Source of the DNA: Oscheius tipulae
Lineage: Eukaryota > Nematoda > Chromadorea > Rhabditida > Rhabditidae
Assembly: GCA_037178975.1 (NCBI GenBank)
Contig: JASJZH010000001.1
Location: forward strand, 8,354,501-8,418,500
Length of the DNA stretch: 64,000 bases
Direction of reading: 5' to 3'
Below, piece by piece: positions 38,001 to 48,329 of this stretch. Each line of letters begins with the position of its first letter. Position 1 is the first letter of the stretch. The position numbers were made by a program, and so were the translations under genes. Below the pieces are notes generated by a model. That model had not been told where the DNA came from, ran no database searches, and saw nothing but the letters and a program-made list of their open reading frames with translations.

Positions 38001-39178
38001 GCAGCGCTGTCTGTAGAAGACCGAATGAGTGAGGTCGACATTAAGCAAGAGTCCAGCCTGCAGATTCGGCTTAATGGCTCCGTGAAGACCACCCCAGGCT
38101 TCCAGTCCGGCTCCAAGCGTGACATAGGGACCGCGAAAATTGGGGTTGGTCGGCACGTAGAAAATGGCCTTGCCCTGCTTGTGGAAGCTGTGACTGATGT
38201 TCTCGTAGAGACAACTGATTCTGGCGGTCAGCACCTCGTCCAAGATTTGGATCGTGTCAGCCTGCTCGGTTGGTCCGACTGGTCGCGGCTTGACGGAGAC
38301 CATGGTCGCATACTTGATGTACATGGCGTATTCCTTGCCATCATCACATCCGAAAACAATTTGGAGTTCTGCCTCATTGAAGTTGAGCTTTTGAGTACTC
38401 CACAGAATGTTGACGCCGTTGTAGGCAAGACAGTGTCGGTCGGGGAAGATGACGCTCCTTTGGGCGTCGTCCTTCGTCTGACGATAAGCGTACCAGAAGG
38501 CCTGGTTCGTGAACTCACTAAAATTTTTTTGTGAATACTGTAATTCTTCCGATAAACAATTGCGTAACTCCCCTTTTCTGGCCCACGATGTCATAAAACG
38601 ATAACTTACGCTTTTCTCATCTCCATGCCCTTCCGATTCTTGTACTGTATGTCGTACTGGAAGACTTTGACTTCCTGCTTGAAATTGACATGGAAGAAGT
38701 TGGCCTCGACTATCGTCTTGGTTCCAAGACCGGTGCTTTCGATCATCGGGAGGGATCGCTCTACAAATGTTTGGCTCATGTACTGGAAAGAGAGCAGTTA
38801 ATGAGATTCATTTGCTTACCGGCATGTCCTTCTTGGCCACAGGCTTCATTCCCTTGGGCACTATCGCATTGTTACCGCTCCTGGAAGAGGATGTCGAGTT
38901 CCTGTTGCACTGAGCATTTCTGCCACCACTGCCGCTGCCGCCTGTGCTGATGCGTGCCTGCTTCATGCTTTTGGCCAGGTTCTCGATTTCTAAACGGAAG
39001 GCAGATTAGCACAAGAGGATCAAAACAAACCATTGTTTTGGACACTGCTACCCGTAGAGTATTTTCCACTTCCTCCCAGGGACGAACCACCCCTGGTCGG
39101 ATATGTTCTGGAAGCAGACGGACTTCCCGTTTGAGAATAGTTGCCGGATGACATGGCTCTGCCAATTGAGGTAATCAT
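35095..39178 (-). CDS. Argonaute protein with intact slicer residues
   Basis: Fourteen minus-strand exons join without phase conflict into about 1,039 residues. They are 39178-39031, 38989-38820, 38782-38610, 38517-37965, 37923-37836, 37637-37444, 37401-36980, 36851-36511, 36467-36284, 36155-36083, 36043-35970, 35927-35503, 35413-35245 and 35200-35095. A Ser/Gly-rich disordered N-tail precedes an N domain. A PAZ domain follows (FRMSDTDKTVSIADYYRLP). The MID domain keeps Y-x3-K (EYSMVKYI), a Gln in GIHCQGILSQ and Lys in VALKILGK, the usual 5'-monophosphate pocket. PIWI shows GVDVTHPGEQ (Asp), a Glu in GEERIL, YRDGVSETQFQ (Asp), KRHHTRFF and GTSRPAHYYILWDE (His), so the DEDH tetrad looks complete. 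It should bind small RNAs and cut targets. The C-terminus is KGMVFV rather than the YFA usual in the AGO clade, so I do not assign it to a nematode subfamily. The start could also be the ATG at 39154. Confidence 0.92.
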
Positions 39179-42005
39179 AGAGGATTGAGAGGTCAGAAAA
39201 GAGTGAGGAAGAGTCTGGACTTTGTCAGAACAATGATTGGTATATTGCAAAGTGAGGGAAGACCTCAATAAGGGGAAGAGACTCGGTAGCATCCAGCAAA
39301 TCACAAGATAAGGAATCGGTCTGTGTTGCGCCTTACGAAGAGACCGGGACGGGCATTGAACACGTGCATGTCGACGATCTATCGATCTGTCGGCCAGGAA
39401 AAGACAAACGTACGAACCGAGATACAGAGCCCTCTATTGAAAGGGGTGTCCGTTATGGAATTGAGAGACAGCTAGTAAAGCGAGAGCGAAATTTCAAATG
39501 ATAAGCATCTAAAGGGTAAGGAACATGTATTGGGAATATTGCAAATTGAGTGTAAGAATGATTAAAAAAAGAGTCGAAGCTAAGAATAGGTCAAGGCCCC
39601 TACCCAGAACACTGAAAATTCAATTAGCTAGGAGAGCTTGGATAGTACTGGTTAGGACAAAAGACAGGTCCAGTGGAGACTAAGGGGTAAGAGAATGTTG
39701 GATAGAGAACTGAGAGAAAGAATGTTGGATAGAGAACTGAGAGGAGGGAGTATTTAGAGACAGTTTCTGGCGGTTGACAAGTACCAAATTGGAAAAGAGG
39801 AGGAAGAGAAGTAGAAGAGAAGACGCGAACGACCTGAGACTGTTCCGCCAAATGACGCGGGCCGCTTTCGTTACAGCCATGTCTCCAGGGAGCACCTGTG
39901 GCTTTTTCCTTATCGACTGGTCTGCTTTCACTTCAAAAGAGGTTCTAGACTGCTCTGAGAGAAAATGACATTGTGGGTATGGAAGACGGCAATGTGCCAT
40001 CGAAATACTGTACGAATTGCTGCCAACTCCCACAAATGCTTTTTTCACACAGTGAGGAACCTTTCTGGGAATCAGAAGAGAATCGTTAGTGTTGTGGGTT
40101 CAAGCTGCCATATTTACAAAGATAAGACAGATAAGACCCGAAACTGTTTCCGATATGCTCTACAGAATCTGGGCGGACGAACACCAATAGAAAACAAAAA
40201 ACAAAAAAGGCTGTCTAATTGCGGAGTCAGTAACCGCCTGTGTGTTTCTGGCACATTTCGACCTGGAACCCTCAAAGATCCCGCACAGGGATTACGCGAG
40301 GTCAATCACGATATTTTTATAGGCTCAGAGCAAAGACTGTTAGTAAATGACGACATATAAGGTTAGCTAAGGGAGCCCCGACATGATAGCAACCCCTTGA
40401 TTCCGACAATAAATATTTAAAAAATTGAAATTGATGGTTGTCGAACGGCGGGGAGCCACGGGGACATGTACTAATGCCAAGTGTTCCCAAGCCACGAAGA
40501 TTTCTCCCACCGGCGCGGAATGAAACACATTTCCTCACTAGTTTCAAAACAGTATCACCGGTATCAAAAGATGGTGAGGTCTTGGTTGGAGCCAGGCCAG
40601 GTGGTCACAACAACGCTCGCGCGCTATTGATCGGAAGGGAGGGATGCTGGGAGATGGAGAGATAGTAGAGTGGGAGCAACAGGTTAACGTTTGGTTTTTA
40701 ATGTCTTTTAGGGGCTACGAGTAACTATGGTGATCTTCCGGCAATATGTTTTTGCTACAGAAGGTCGATTCTGTACAGCTTCCAGATAATCACTTGTGGT
40801 TGTGACAGAGGACAAGAGTAGGCTTCCAGCATCTGTCGAGAGGAATTTGTATTGTTCCTGTCATGAAGTAGGCAAGAGAGATAGACCAATGCATTGCAAA
40901 GTGTAGTTCAGATGGTGTAAACAAAGAGATAGAGACAAAGAGAGGCGGCTGACCAGCTCAATGGCGCTACCAGAGGGAAGCTTCGGAATTTGTTGACAGC
41001 GTCTGTCTCTTACGAAAAAAGCATTTTGGGACTGGAGGTTTGGTAACTAGGGTACCGTAGAAAAGGCCTCAGTTCAAACGCGAGCTAACAGGACATCCTC
41101 TTGAATCGGATACAGCGACGGGATGGTACGGTATTTCAAGCGAGAGAGTATAGGACGAGACTGTTCCCAGGAAAGTCTGAGATAGAGTGCCGCCAAGATT
41201 GACAGGTGCTGCTGCGGTCAACAGAGGTAAACCTGGGGTCAATAGCAGAACGTTCTTTCGTGATTAGGACCCATACTCGTAGGCATACGAACTCTATGTG
41301 AGCAATGTCTCACAAAAGAAACAGACGAAAGTTGCGTAAGCGCGCTGCCGGTTGATAAGAAAGTGTAGGAATCGACAAGGCTCGGTCATAAAGAGAAACG
41401 AGCGGGAATTTTCGAACTCTGCACGTGACAGATGTTAGCTAGTTCGCTCCGGAAACTTAGTGTCTGGCTCCGCAGATCCTGCTATTGAATTTCTAAATAG
41501 TGACAGGAATCAAGAGTTAAATGAAGACACAACTGAATTAAATGCGCATACAATTAGTAGCAGATAGGAGCTCAAAAGATGGGCAGTATCTCGTCTCAGT
41601 ATTGCTCGTAAATTAACGAAATGGGTGCGCGGATGCAAAAACCAAAAGCAGTGTAAATCTGTGATGTTCTAGAGGGCTATTATGGATTGAGCGAAAGACA
41701 GATTCACTCTGGAGTGGACTACTGTAACCCTAGAAGTCGACCAGGAACGAATGGGTATTACTTGGAGTATCCGAAGGCTGTTCAGGCAGGGCAAAGGGTA
41801 GACCACTGAATGAGAAACCGTGAGACAAGGAGTTCTGAAGTAGACTACCTAGGTATAACAATGGACAAGAAAGTACTATTAAAGACTTTCCATAAAAATT
41901 CCGTCTCAGATCCAAGAATAGAAGGAGCATAGAATATAAGAACGCTGGAGAAACACATTAGGTGACTCTAAAAAGAGCACGGACACTGGCAGTACTCTGT
42001 ATGAC
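39179..42005. other. 2.8-kb spacer upstream of Argonaute
   Basis: No gene that I can support; open frames are short and without motifs. It must contain the Argonaute promoter and the 3' UTR of the next gene. One small tandem duplication is present at 39688-39744. Confidence 0.5.
39688..39744 (+). repeat. Near-perfect tandem duplication of about 28 bases
   Basis: The unit AGAATGTTGGATAGAGAACT plus GAGAG occurs twice head to tail with no more than a few changes. Confidence 0.75.
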
Positions 42006-42713
42006 TTAGTTGACAGACTGGAGATCCTTCAGCTCTGGCTGGACGTATTCCGATCTCGGGAGCGTCTTCTTCTTCAGACTGCTCTTCTTTTTGCTTTTCT
42101 GCGTCTTCTTCGACTTGCCCTCCTCCGTCAATCCCATCCACTTGTTGAACCACCAGCACGTGTCCTCCTTGCAGGCCGGGATGTATTCCTTCCAGTCGAC
42201 AGCAGTCATCCCCCTCTTGCCCTCCTTCATCTCCCTCACTAAGTTCTCCATCGAGCCAATAGGATGAGCAGTGCTAGTGTCAGCATCGATAGGCACAGCG
42301 TCCTCGACTCCGCGCGAATCCAACAGCGGCAGATCGATGATTGTGTCCAAGGCACTGAACTTGGTACTGGCACAAACTTTCAGCAGAAAGGCAAGATCGG
42401 CTGGTTTCTCGTCCAACTTGCTCAAATCGTTGCCAAAGTGAGCGTAGCCGCGTATCTGTTCTCCGACGGAGGACAGCTTGCTCACATCGACCAGTAGCTC
42501 GATTTGGACGGCAGATCTTGGCCCAAGAACCAAAAATTCCTTGCTCAGCTGAATGGCCTGCGTGCTCAGAGGGCTGAGGACCAGCTTCAGGCACATCTCG
42601 CGATCTGTCAGCGGGTTGCGCAGCACCAGGCGACGACGAGTTGTCCCCTGCTTCTCCACTGGCACGAGTAGTTCACGCGATAGCAGAGTCTTCTGGTGGT
42701 GAAGGGCAGCCAT
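42006..42713 (-). CDS. Uncharacterised 235-residue protein with a beta-rich core and Lys-rich tail
   Basis: One uninterrupted reading frame, MAALHHQKTLLSRELLVPVE to SVN-stop. The ATG directly follows an acceptor-like CTCCAG (42714-42719 on minus), which supports the start. Residues 25-125 alternate hydrophobic and polar residues (RRLVLRNPLTDREMCLKLVL, FLVLGPRSAVQIELLVDV), a pattern seen in MSP- or Ig-like beta sandwiches; this is only a guess from shape. A more acidic middle with GMTAVDWKEYIPACKEDTCW follows, and then a strongly basic segment (KSKKTQKSKKKSSLKKKTLP) near the C-terminus. No signal peptide or membrane helix is visible. It is intronless, unlike its neighbours. Function unknown. 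Confidence 0.7.
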   Translation of the reverse strand: MAALHHQKTLLSRELLVPVEKQGTTRRRLVLRNPLTDREMCLKLVLSPLSTQAIQLSKEFLVLGPRSAVQIELLVDVSKLSSVGEQIRGYAHFGNDLSKLDEKPADLAFLLKVCASTKFSALDTIIDLPLLDSRGVEDAVPIDADTSTAHPIGSMENLVREMKEGKRGMTAVDWKEYIPACKEDTCWWFNKWMGLTEEGKSKKTQKSKKKSSLKKKTLPRSEYVQPELKDLQSVN

Positions 42714-42895
42714 CTGGAGCGGAGTCAGTAATCCAAATAATTAGACTTCCGCAGAGCAATCTTACGGTAGTTCTTTATTGGAGCAATTTGACTATGTTTT
42801 GTCTTTTTTAGAGTTACAAAAATTTTGTTTCTATAAAAGTTCTTGCTCCAAGCCGTCAAAACTAATACCCAAAAACACTGAAAAACAAGGCATTT

Positions 42896-43045
42896 CACGT
42901 CAAGAGACAAGAGAACGAGTCAACTGTGGGAGCAACTTTTGTTACTAGAGTGGGGAAGCCGCCTGTTACCACTTCTAAGCCAAGAGCAAAGGGCTGCAAA
43001 GCAGCCGTCGGCAGCTTCGCAGTCTTTGGCCTTGACTTAGAAATG
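42896..43045 (-). repeat. Dispersed repeat, family C, copy 2
   Basis: Reverse-complement counterpart of 5874-6000. It lies between the unknown 235-residue protein gene and the phospholipase-B-like gene. Confidence 0.6.
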
Positions 43046-43220
43046 ATAGAGAAATTAACTCCTCTCCAAAAAATGCGTTTATTCCAAAAAGGCAGCATCA
43101 CAGCAAACTGGCTAGAGATATGTTTTGACTTTTCAAAAGGCAAGTGAACGTTCCGAAGGCAAATGTACAAGTGTGTGTGAGTAAAGCAATGGAATGACAA
43201 GTATGAGAGGGACCTGACAG

Positions 43221-45828
43221 CTAGGAATCGTTGGACTCTGACACGAGGCGACTGCCTCTAAAACTCGTAGTTCTTGCAAGGGCCTCGGATGATAGAGCTC
43301 GGGTGTTCTGTCTGATCAACAGAGCCTTCTCTTCCTCCTTTTTGGCCTCTTCGAATTTGAGCTGAGACTCTTCGACGATCTCGAATCGACCATGGTCTCC
43401 CTGTTTGCTCTTCTGGTAGAAGATCGTCCCGAGGGTGAGGACGACTAGCAGAGCTACGAGGACGATGACCAAGGCGATGGTGTAGAGACGTTTTCTGGTT
43501 CTTCGGGGCTGAAAAACGGTCTTTGTCAAAGGTCTACAGCGAACAACCTAAATTGTACGCCCTGTTCTATTAGAGCCGCGAGCTACTTTCCCATACGGAC
43601 TCACTTTTCGAGGCCAAGACCCCATTTTCCAGTTTAGCAATGTTTTACAAAGTTGTAGTGCAGACCAAATAATACAACTTCGCAGATTTAGTTGACGTTT
43701 AGTTGAATAATAATGTTTTAAACCTGATAAATGTGTCTTTGGTGGCGCGACGGTTCAAAAAGGGTGCTTGGATAGTCTCACCTGTACTGTCTCGGTAATT
43801 CAAATTTCGATCAGTCGAGATAGTACGAGAGAGACACTTATATATTTTCCGCGGATAATGATAGCCCACCGTCTTGTAGACCTTCCCATCATCTCCCAGC
43901 TGAATTTGTTTCTCCTTCGCCTCACTCAAACTGAGCAGCTGACATCCTTTCCTATTGGCGAAGGTCCGGAAATAGGGACAACCCTGAATAATGGTACTGA
44001 CCATAGAATGAACTGAACCTACAGTAGAGGGACAGAAGTACGTGTCCTGGGAAAGTATAGCCTCGGAGAGATTGTACTTACTGCCAGCGATGAGTCGATT
44101 CCAGAGCCATTTGGTCGCATACATGTGTCCTCGTCGGTTCAGAAGAGGTCGCCTGGCCAGGAAGAGACTCGACGGGAATCGGGATGTGATGGTCAAGGAG
44201 GGAAGGGCCAGAAGTCCGAAGGTGGGCCCCTAAGTTCTCCAATAATAAAAACAAGACAGAACACTTACTCTAAAAGGATCGTGCTCGATATATTTCTGGA
44301 GGTCTCTGAACACCTTGGTCCAGTTTTGAGTCACATAGTCGGCGTTCTTCTCCAGACAGGAGCAGCGCTTGCTCAAAAAGTTTTCGGTCTGATGTCGCAT
44401 AGGAGAGACGTGAAGCGGACCGAGAAGAACAACAAAGGCTTTCGGAATACCAGTGTGAAGAATGTCAATTGCTTCCTTGATCGGGACGTCGTCTGCTCCA
44501 CTGCAATGGTCGCACACCTGGAAATAAATTTTATTTCTTTGGCGAATACCGGGTGATTCAGCAAAAGATGCCGCTTTCAGGCCTATGAAAGTCTCTTCGA
44601 CTTACCCGTCTCGTGGAATTTATATGGAGCGAGGCAGTACGGGCGAGACATTTTCGAAGTGAAACTGAGCTTTACTTTAGCATCGTTTTTCGGGTTTATA
44701 ACCACGTTTTCCAGCTTAGAGATGTTCTGCAATGTTGTAAATTTTGGTCTCTTCTACAACTTTGCAGAGCATGTCAAATCTGGAAAACGCTGTACCTTGA
44801 ACATAAGTACGCGCGCTTCTGACTGAAGAGTTTTGCTTCAAAGGATTACCTCTTCCGTTCCTATCGTAACAACGACCATGACCCATTCTCTCGTGTAATC
44901 CACCTCTCCGAGCAGTTTTAAGCGTCTGACCAGTTCGTGAGCCTGTCTGGGAAGATCCTTCATCTTGGCGCCACTACTGGCCACATTCAACTGATGTTCC
45001 GGCAGTTGGTCGCTCGTCCCCATGCCATGAGAGACTCCAATCAGATTCGGATTGAACTCACGAAGAATATCTTCCGAAGAGTGAATGAATATCAATTTAA
45101 CTCACTAGGAATGGTGACTAAGCCATCAATTGTGGCGTCCCCTCCGCTGGCAAAAGAAGCTCCCCGAAATTCGATGTTGGTCCTGGGCCACAGGCCAATT
45201 CCCGTCTAAAAACAGTTTCAACATACATGATTTATACCTACCGAGAGAGCATCGCCCATCGCGGCAATGATGCCAATGTCTTCTGGACTCAGATCTCCGA
45301 TCGAAGTCCCGGTCTTTAGATCGGTCTTGATGCGAGGACATGAGAACGTCTTGCGGCTATTGAAGGCACTGTCAATGACCGAGGGGTCTTCTTTGGCACC
45401 GGGATGTAGAAGACGATCGAGAGTTTCGTCAACGAACTTTTCACGATTTCTGGAATGTGTTCACTTGTGTTACAGCAGGAAAAAACCGCAGATTATCGAT
45501 TGTGACCAAGGCTGGTACACAAAAAGTAAAAACAATCTGACTAACATCATATTTCCTGGATATTCCCCAAATTTTATAGTTATTCTTACCCATCGCTGGG
45601 AGAAGGCTCATGGAAGTGCTCTTCGCTGTCGTCTTCGTCACTGTCTTCGTCGTCTTGAGGAATCAAAGCTTCCCTTTCGTGTAATGTTTCGTTATCGAAG
45701 CCTAAATCTCTTATCTTTTGCACAGTATTCTCTCACTTACGGTCTATCTCCGACAGAAGTGCATATACTGACGGTGATTGTAGTAGAAAAAGACTAGTTA
45801 CTAAAAGGACCAACCGAATTGGTAACAT
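43221..45828 (-). CDS. Phospholipase-B1-like (GDSL family) membrane protein, predicted inactive
   Basis: Exons join into a protein with a signal peptide (MLPIRLVLLVTSLFLLQSPS), an acidic linker (PQDDEDSDEDDSEEHFHEPS) and a GDSL/SGNH domain close to phospholipase B1: SPEDIGIIAAMGDALS, then ASFASGGDATIDGL, FNPNLIGVSHGMGTS and LNVASSGAKMKDLPRQAHEL. Next come VVTIGTEE joined to VCDHCSGADDVPI, then EAIDILHTGIPKAFVVLLGP and NRRGHMYATKWLWNRL. A membrane helix (ALVIVLVALLVVLTLGTIFY) and a cytosolic tail follow. In the family, block I is GDSLT, block III is GGNDLC and block V carries a Cys-Phe-His stretch just before RGH. Here these read GDALS, GTEEVC and ARRPLLNRRGH, so the catalytic Ser, Asn, Asp and His all appear replaced. 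The fold and architecture are otherwise complete, which argues for a maintained non-enzymatic role rather than a broken gene. Confidence 0.85.
43624..43690 (+). repeat. Hairpin repeat, family A (intron of the phospholipase-B-like gene)
   Basis: Left arm AATGTTTTACAAAGTTGTAG, centre TGCAGACCAAAT, right arm ATACAACTTCGCAGATT, preceded by TTTTCCAGTTTAG. Confidence 0.6.
44705..44790 (+). repeat. Hairpin repeat, family A (intron of the phospholipase-B-like gene)
   Basis: Left arm AGATGTTCTGCAATGTTGTA, centre TTTTGGTCTC, right arm CTACAACTTTGCAGAGCATG, flanked by GTTTTCCAGC and TCTGGAAAAC, making the palindrome about 85 bases. Confidence 0.7.
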
Positions 45829-46496
45829 TTTCCATTGGGGCCTGAAAGCTGCGTTCTAACTGTTATCTGGAGGACGATAAGAGTGCAGGACAGTGAAAAA
45901 AAGTGTTTGCGAGAATTTTATGCCGTGGAAGAAGAGTGTCGAGGCAACGGAAACAACAACCAGTGTCATCTGATTCTTCTTTGTGTATTTCTAGTACTTT
46001 CAGTGGCCAAATAAAGATAAATCTGTCATGTCTTTTTACAAAATGCTTGGAAAGCCACCTTTCTACAATTTCTTCACTATTGATCACTGATTCGAACGCC
46101 GGTAGTCTTTCCTTCGAACGCTAAAAACAAGAACTCATTAGGAAAAAATAATCCAACGAGATCGCCAAATTACGTCTGAGTCGAATCGTGGCGGGACCCA
46201 CCACCCCTACCGTAATCCTCACCTGCCGTTCGCCACTCGAATTCTGGCTTTTCCTAAACTTTTCTATTGGTTTCTGCCCTGCTGCTGTCAATTTTTCGTG
46301 CTTATTTTGCTCAAAATACGTGCATTATTCCAACCAGAAGTTCTCTTACTGTTTGTGGAGTTATTTTGCTGTGAAATGTGTGATTTAAGCACAATTCTTG
46401 TTGTTAACATATTGACTTTGCTTCAATTGTTGTTCAATCTTCGTTTCTTCCATTTTTTTACCCGTTTTCACTAGCTTTTTTTTCAGGGTTACAAAC
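45829..46496. other. Divergent spacer between the phospholipase-B-like gene and RPS15
   Basis: About 670 bases containing both promoters. Before the RPS15 start there is a long pyrimidine-rich tract ending TTTTTTTTCAG at 46486. One 74-codon frame on minus (46087-45863) has no motif and I do not call it. Confidence 0.5.
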
Positions 46497-47197
<701 letters not shown>

Positions 47198-48329
47198 AAT
47201 TGTTATTGTTATGAGTAAATTTGACTCATCGGTTAAAACATGTGTACTGTTGCTTATATTTCCTATTATCGCCGAGTCTTCGTCTTGATACTCGTTAACT
47301 TCGAAGAAAGGGTGTTAGATAGCGTGCTCTGGTTACGACTGGATCAGAGTTAGATCTAAATGTGGCGCTCAGGGTTGTCGGCCGTCAAAAGCGCCATGAC
47401 TCACCCTAGACGCAACAGACGTGAGGGCGCAGACCAATTGCACTGAATTTGCATGCGTCACAATGTTTCTTTCTGTCTAGCGCTTTTTATTTGCTCTCTG
47501 GCTATCCTACCCCAATAGTATGCAGTTTTCTGTAACTTGATACAACGCTTGGTCTCTCCATCGGTCAGCTCATCCAGAGTCTAGTTCGCGCTCCTCTCAA
47601 GAGTCGCGTGACAGTTCCAACAGCTTCGTTTGATTTGCAATCAATAGAATACCCACCAATATTATCGTTTTCAGATTTTTTTGCTGTTTTCGGACGTCAC
47701 TCACAAGTCTGACTGTTAAAGGTTGGTTCATTTATTTACCTTTTTTCTGCCTCTTCGAAGGACTGATTTTTAAAACGAGCTGCGCCCTCTTGGTGCTAAA
47801 ATTAACGCGTCCTGACCCCTCAGTCTCTTTCACTCATCCGACCGTCTTTTTCCGATCCTCATGTTTCAGTCATTATCCCGACCTTTTCCCTCTAAAAGTG
47901 TTCCAATTCGACTTCTGTGTACAAACCGTTTTTCATAGAAAGTTTTGGGTCTAAAGACCAACTAAACCCCCGTGTTAGACATTGTAAAACATGTTGCCTT
48001 CTAGAAAAACCCCCGATTGCGTTCTCTGTCACAATTTAGCGGTACGGTAATCATGTAAATTCCACATTGGTGGGACACGTACCGCCGAGAACCCCGATGT
48101 TTAAATTGCTGCGTTCCCGGTCTGCCACAAAAGCACGAAAAAGGGCGAACGCCAATATGGTGCTGATGGATTCCCCTCCGCACGTTTATTGTTCATATTC
48201 AGGAACGAACTAATCTGATGTCAATCATTTTTTGCGACCACTTTTTTTTTTCAACTTTTGGTTTACTAATAGTCCTACTTTGCTTCAGTTTCAAGGAATG
48301 ACTTTTTCAGTAGTGAGTAGTCTCGAAGT
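47198..48329. other. 1.1-kb spacer between RPS15 and NRBP
   Basis: No coding gene that I can support. A paired structure of nested inverted repeats is at 48032-48108 and is listed separately. Confidence 0.5.
48032..48108 (+). other. Nested inverted repeats, possible RNA structure
   Basis: CAATTTA (48032-48038) pairs with TAAATTG (48102-48108), and inside it GCGGTACG (48039-48046) pairs with CGTACCGC (48078-48085). There is no known RNA family signature that I recognise. Confidence 0.35.

Noticed and set aside
37797-38534. 245-codon open frame on plus
   Set aside because: Antisense shadow of the large Argonaute N-domain exon at 37965-38517.
45863-46087. 74-codon open frame on minus upstream of the phospholipase-B-like gene
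   Set aside because: No motif or splice link; most likely promoter or 5' UTR sequence.
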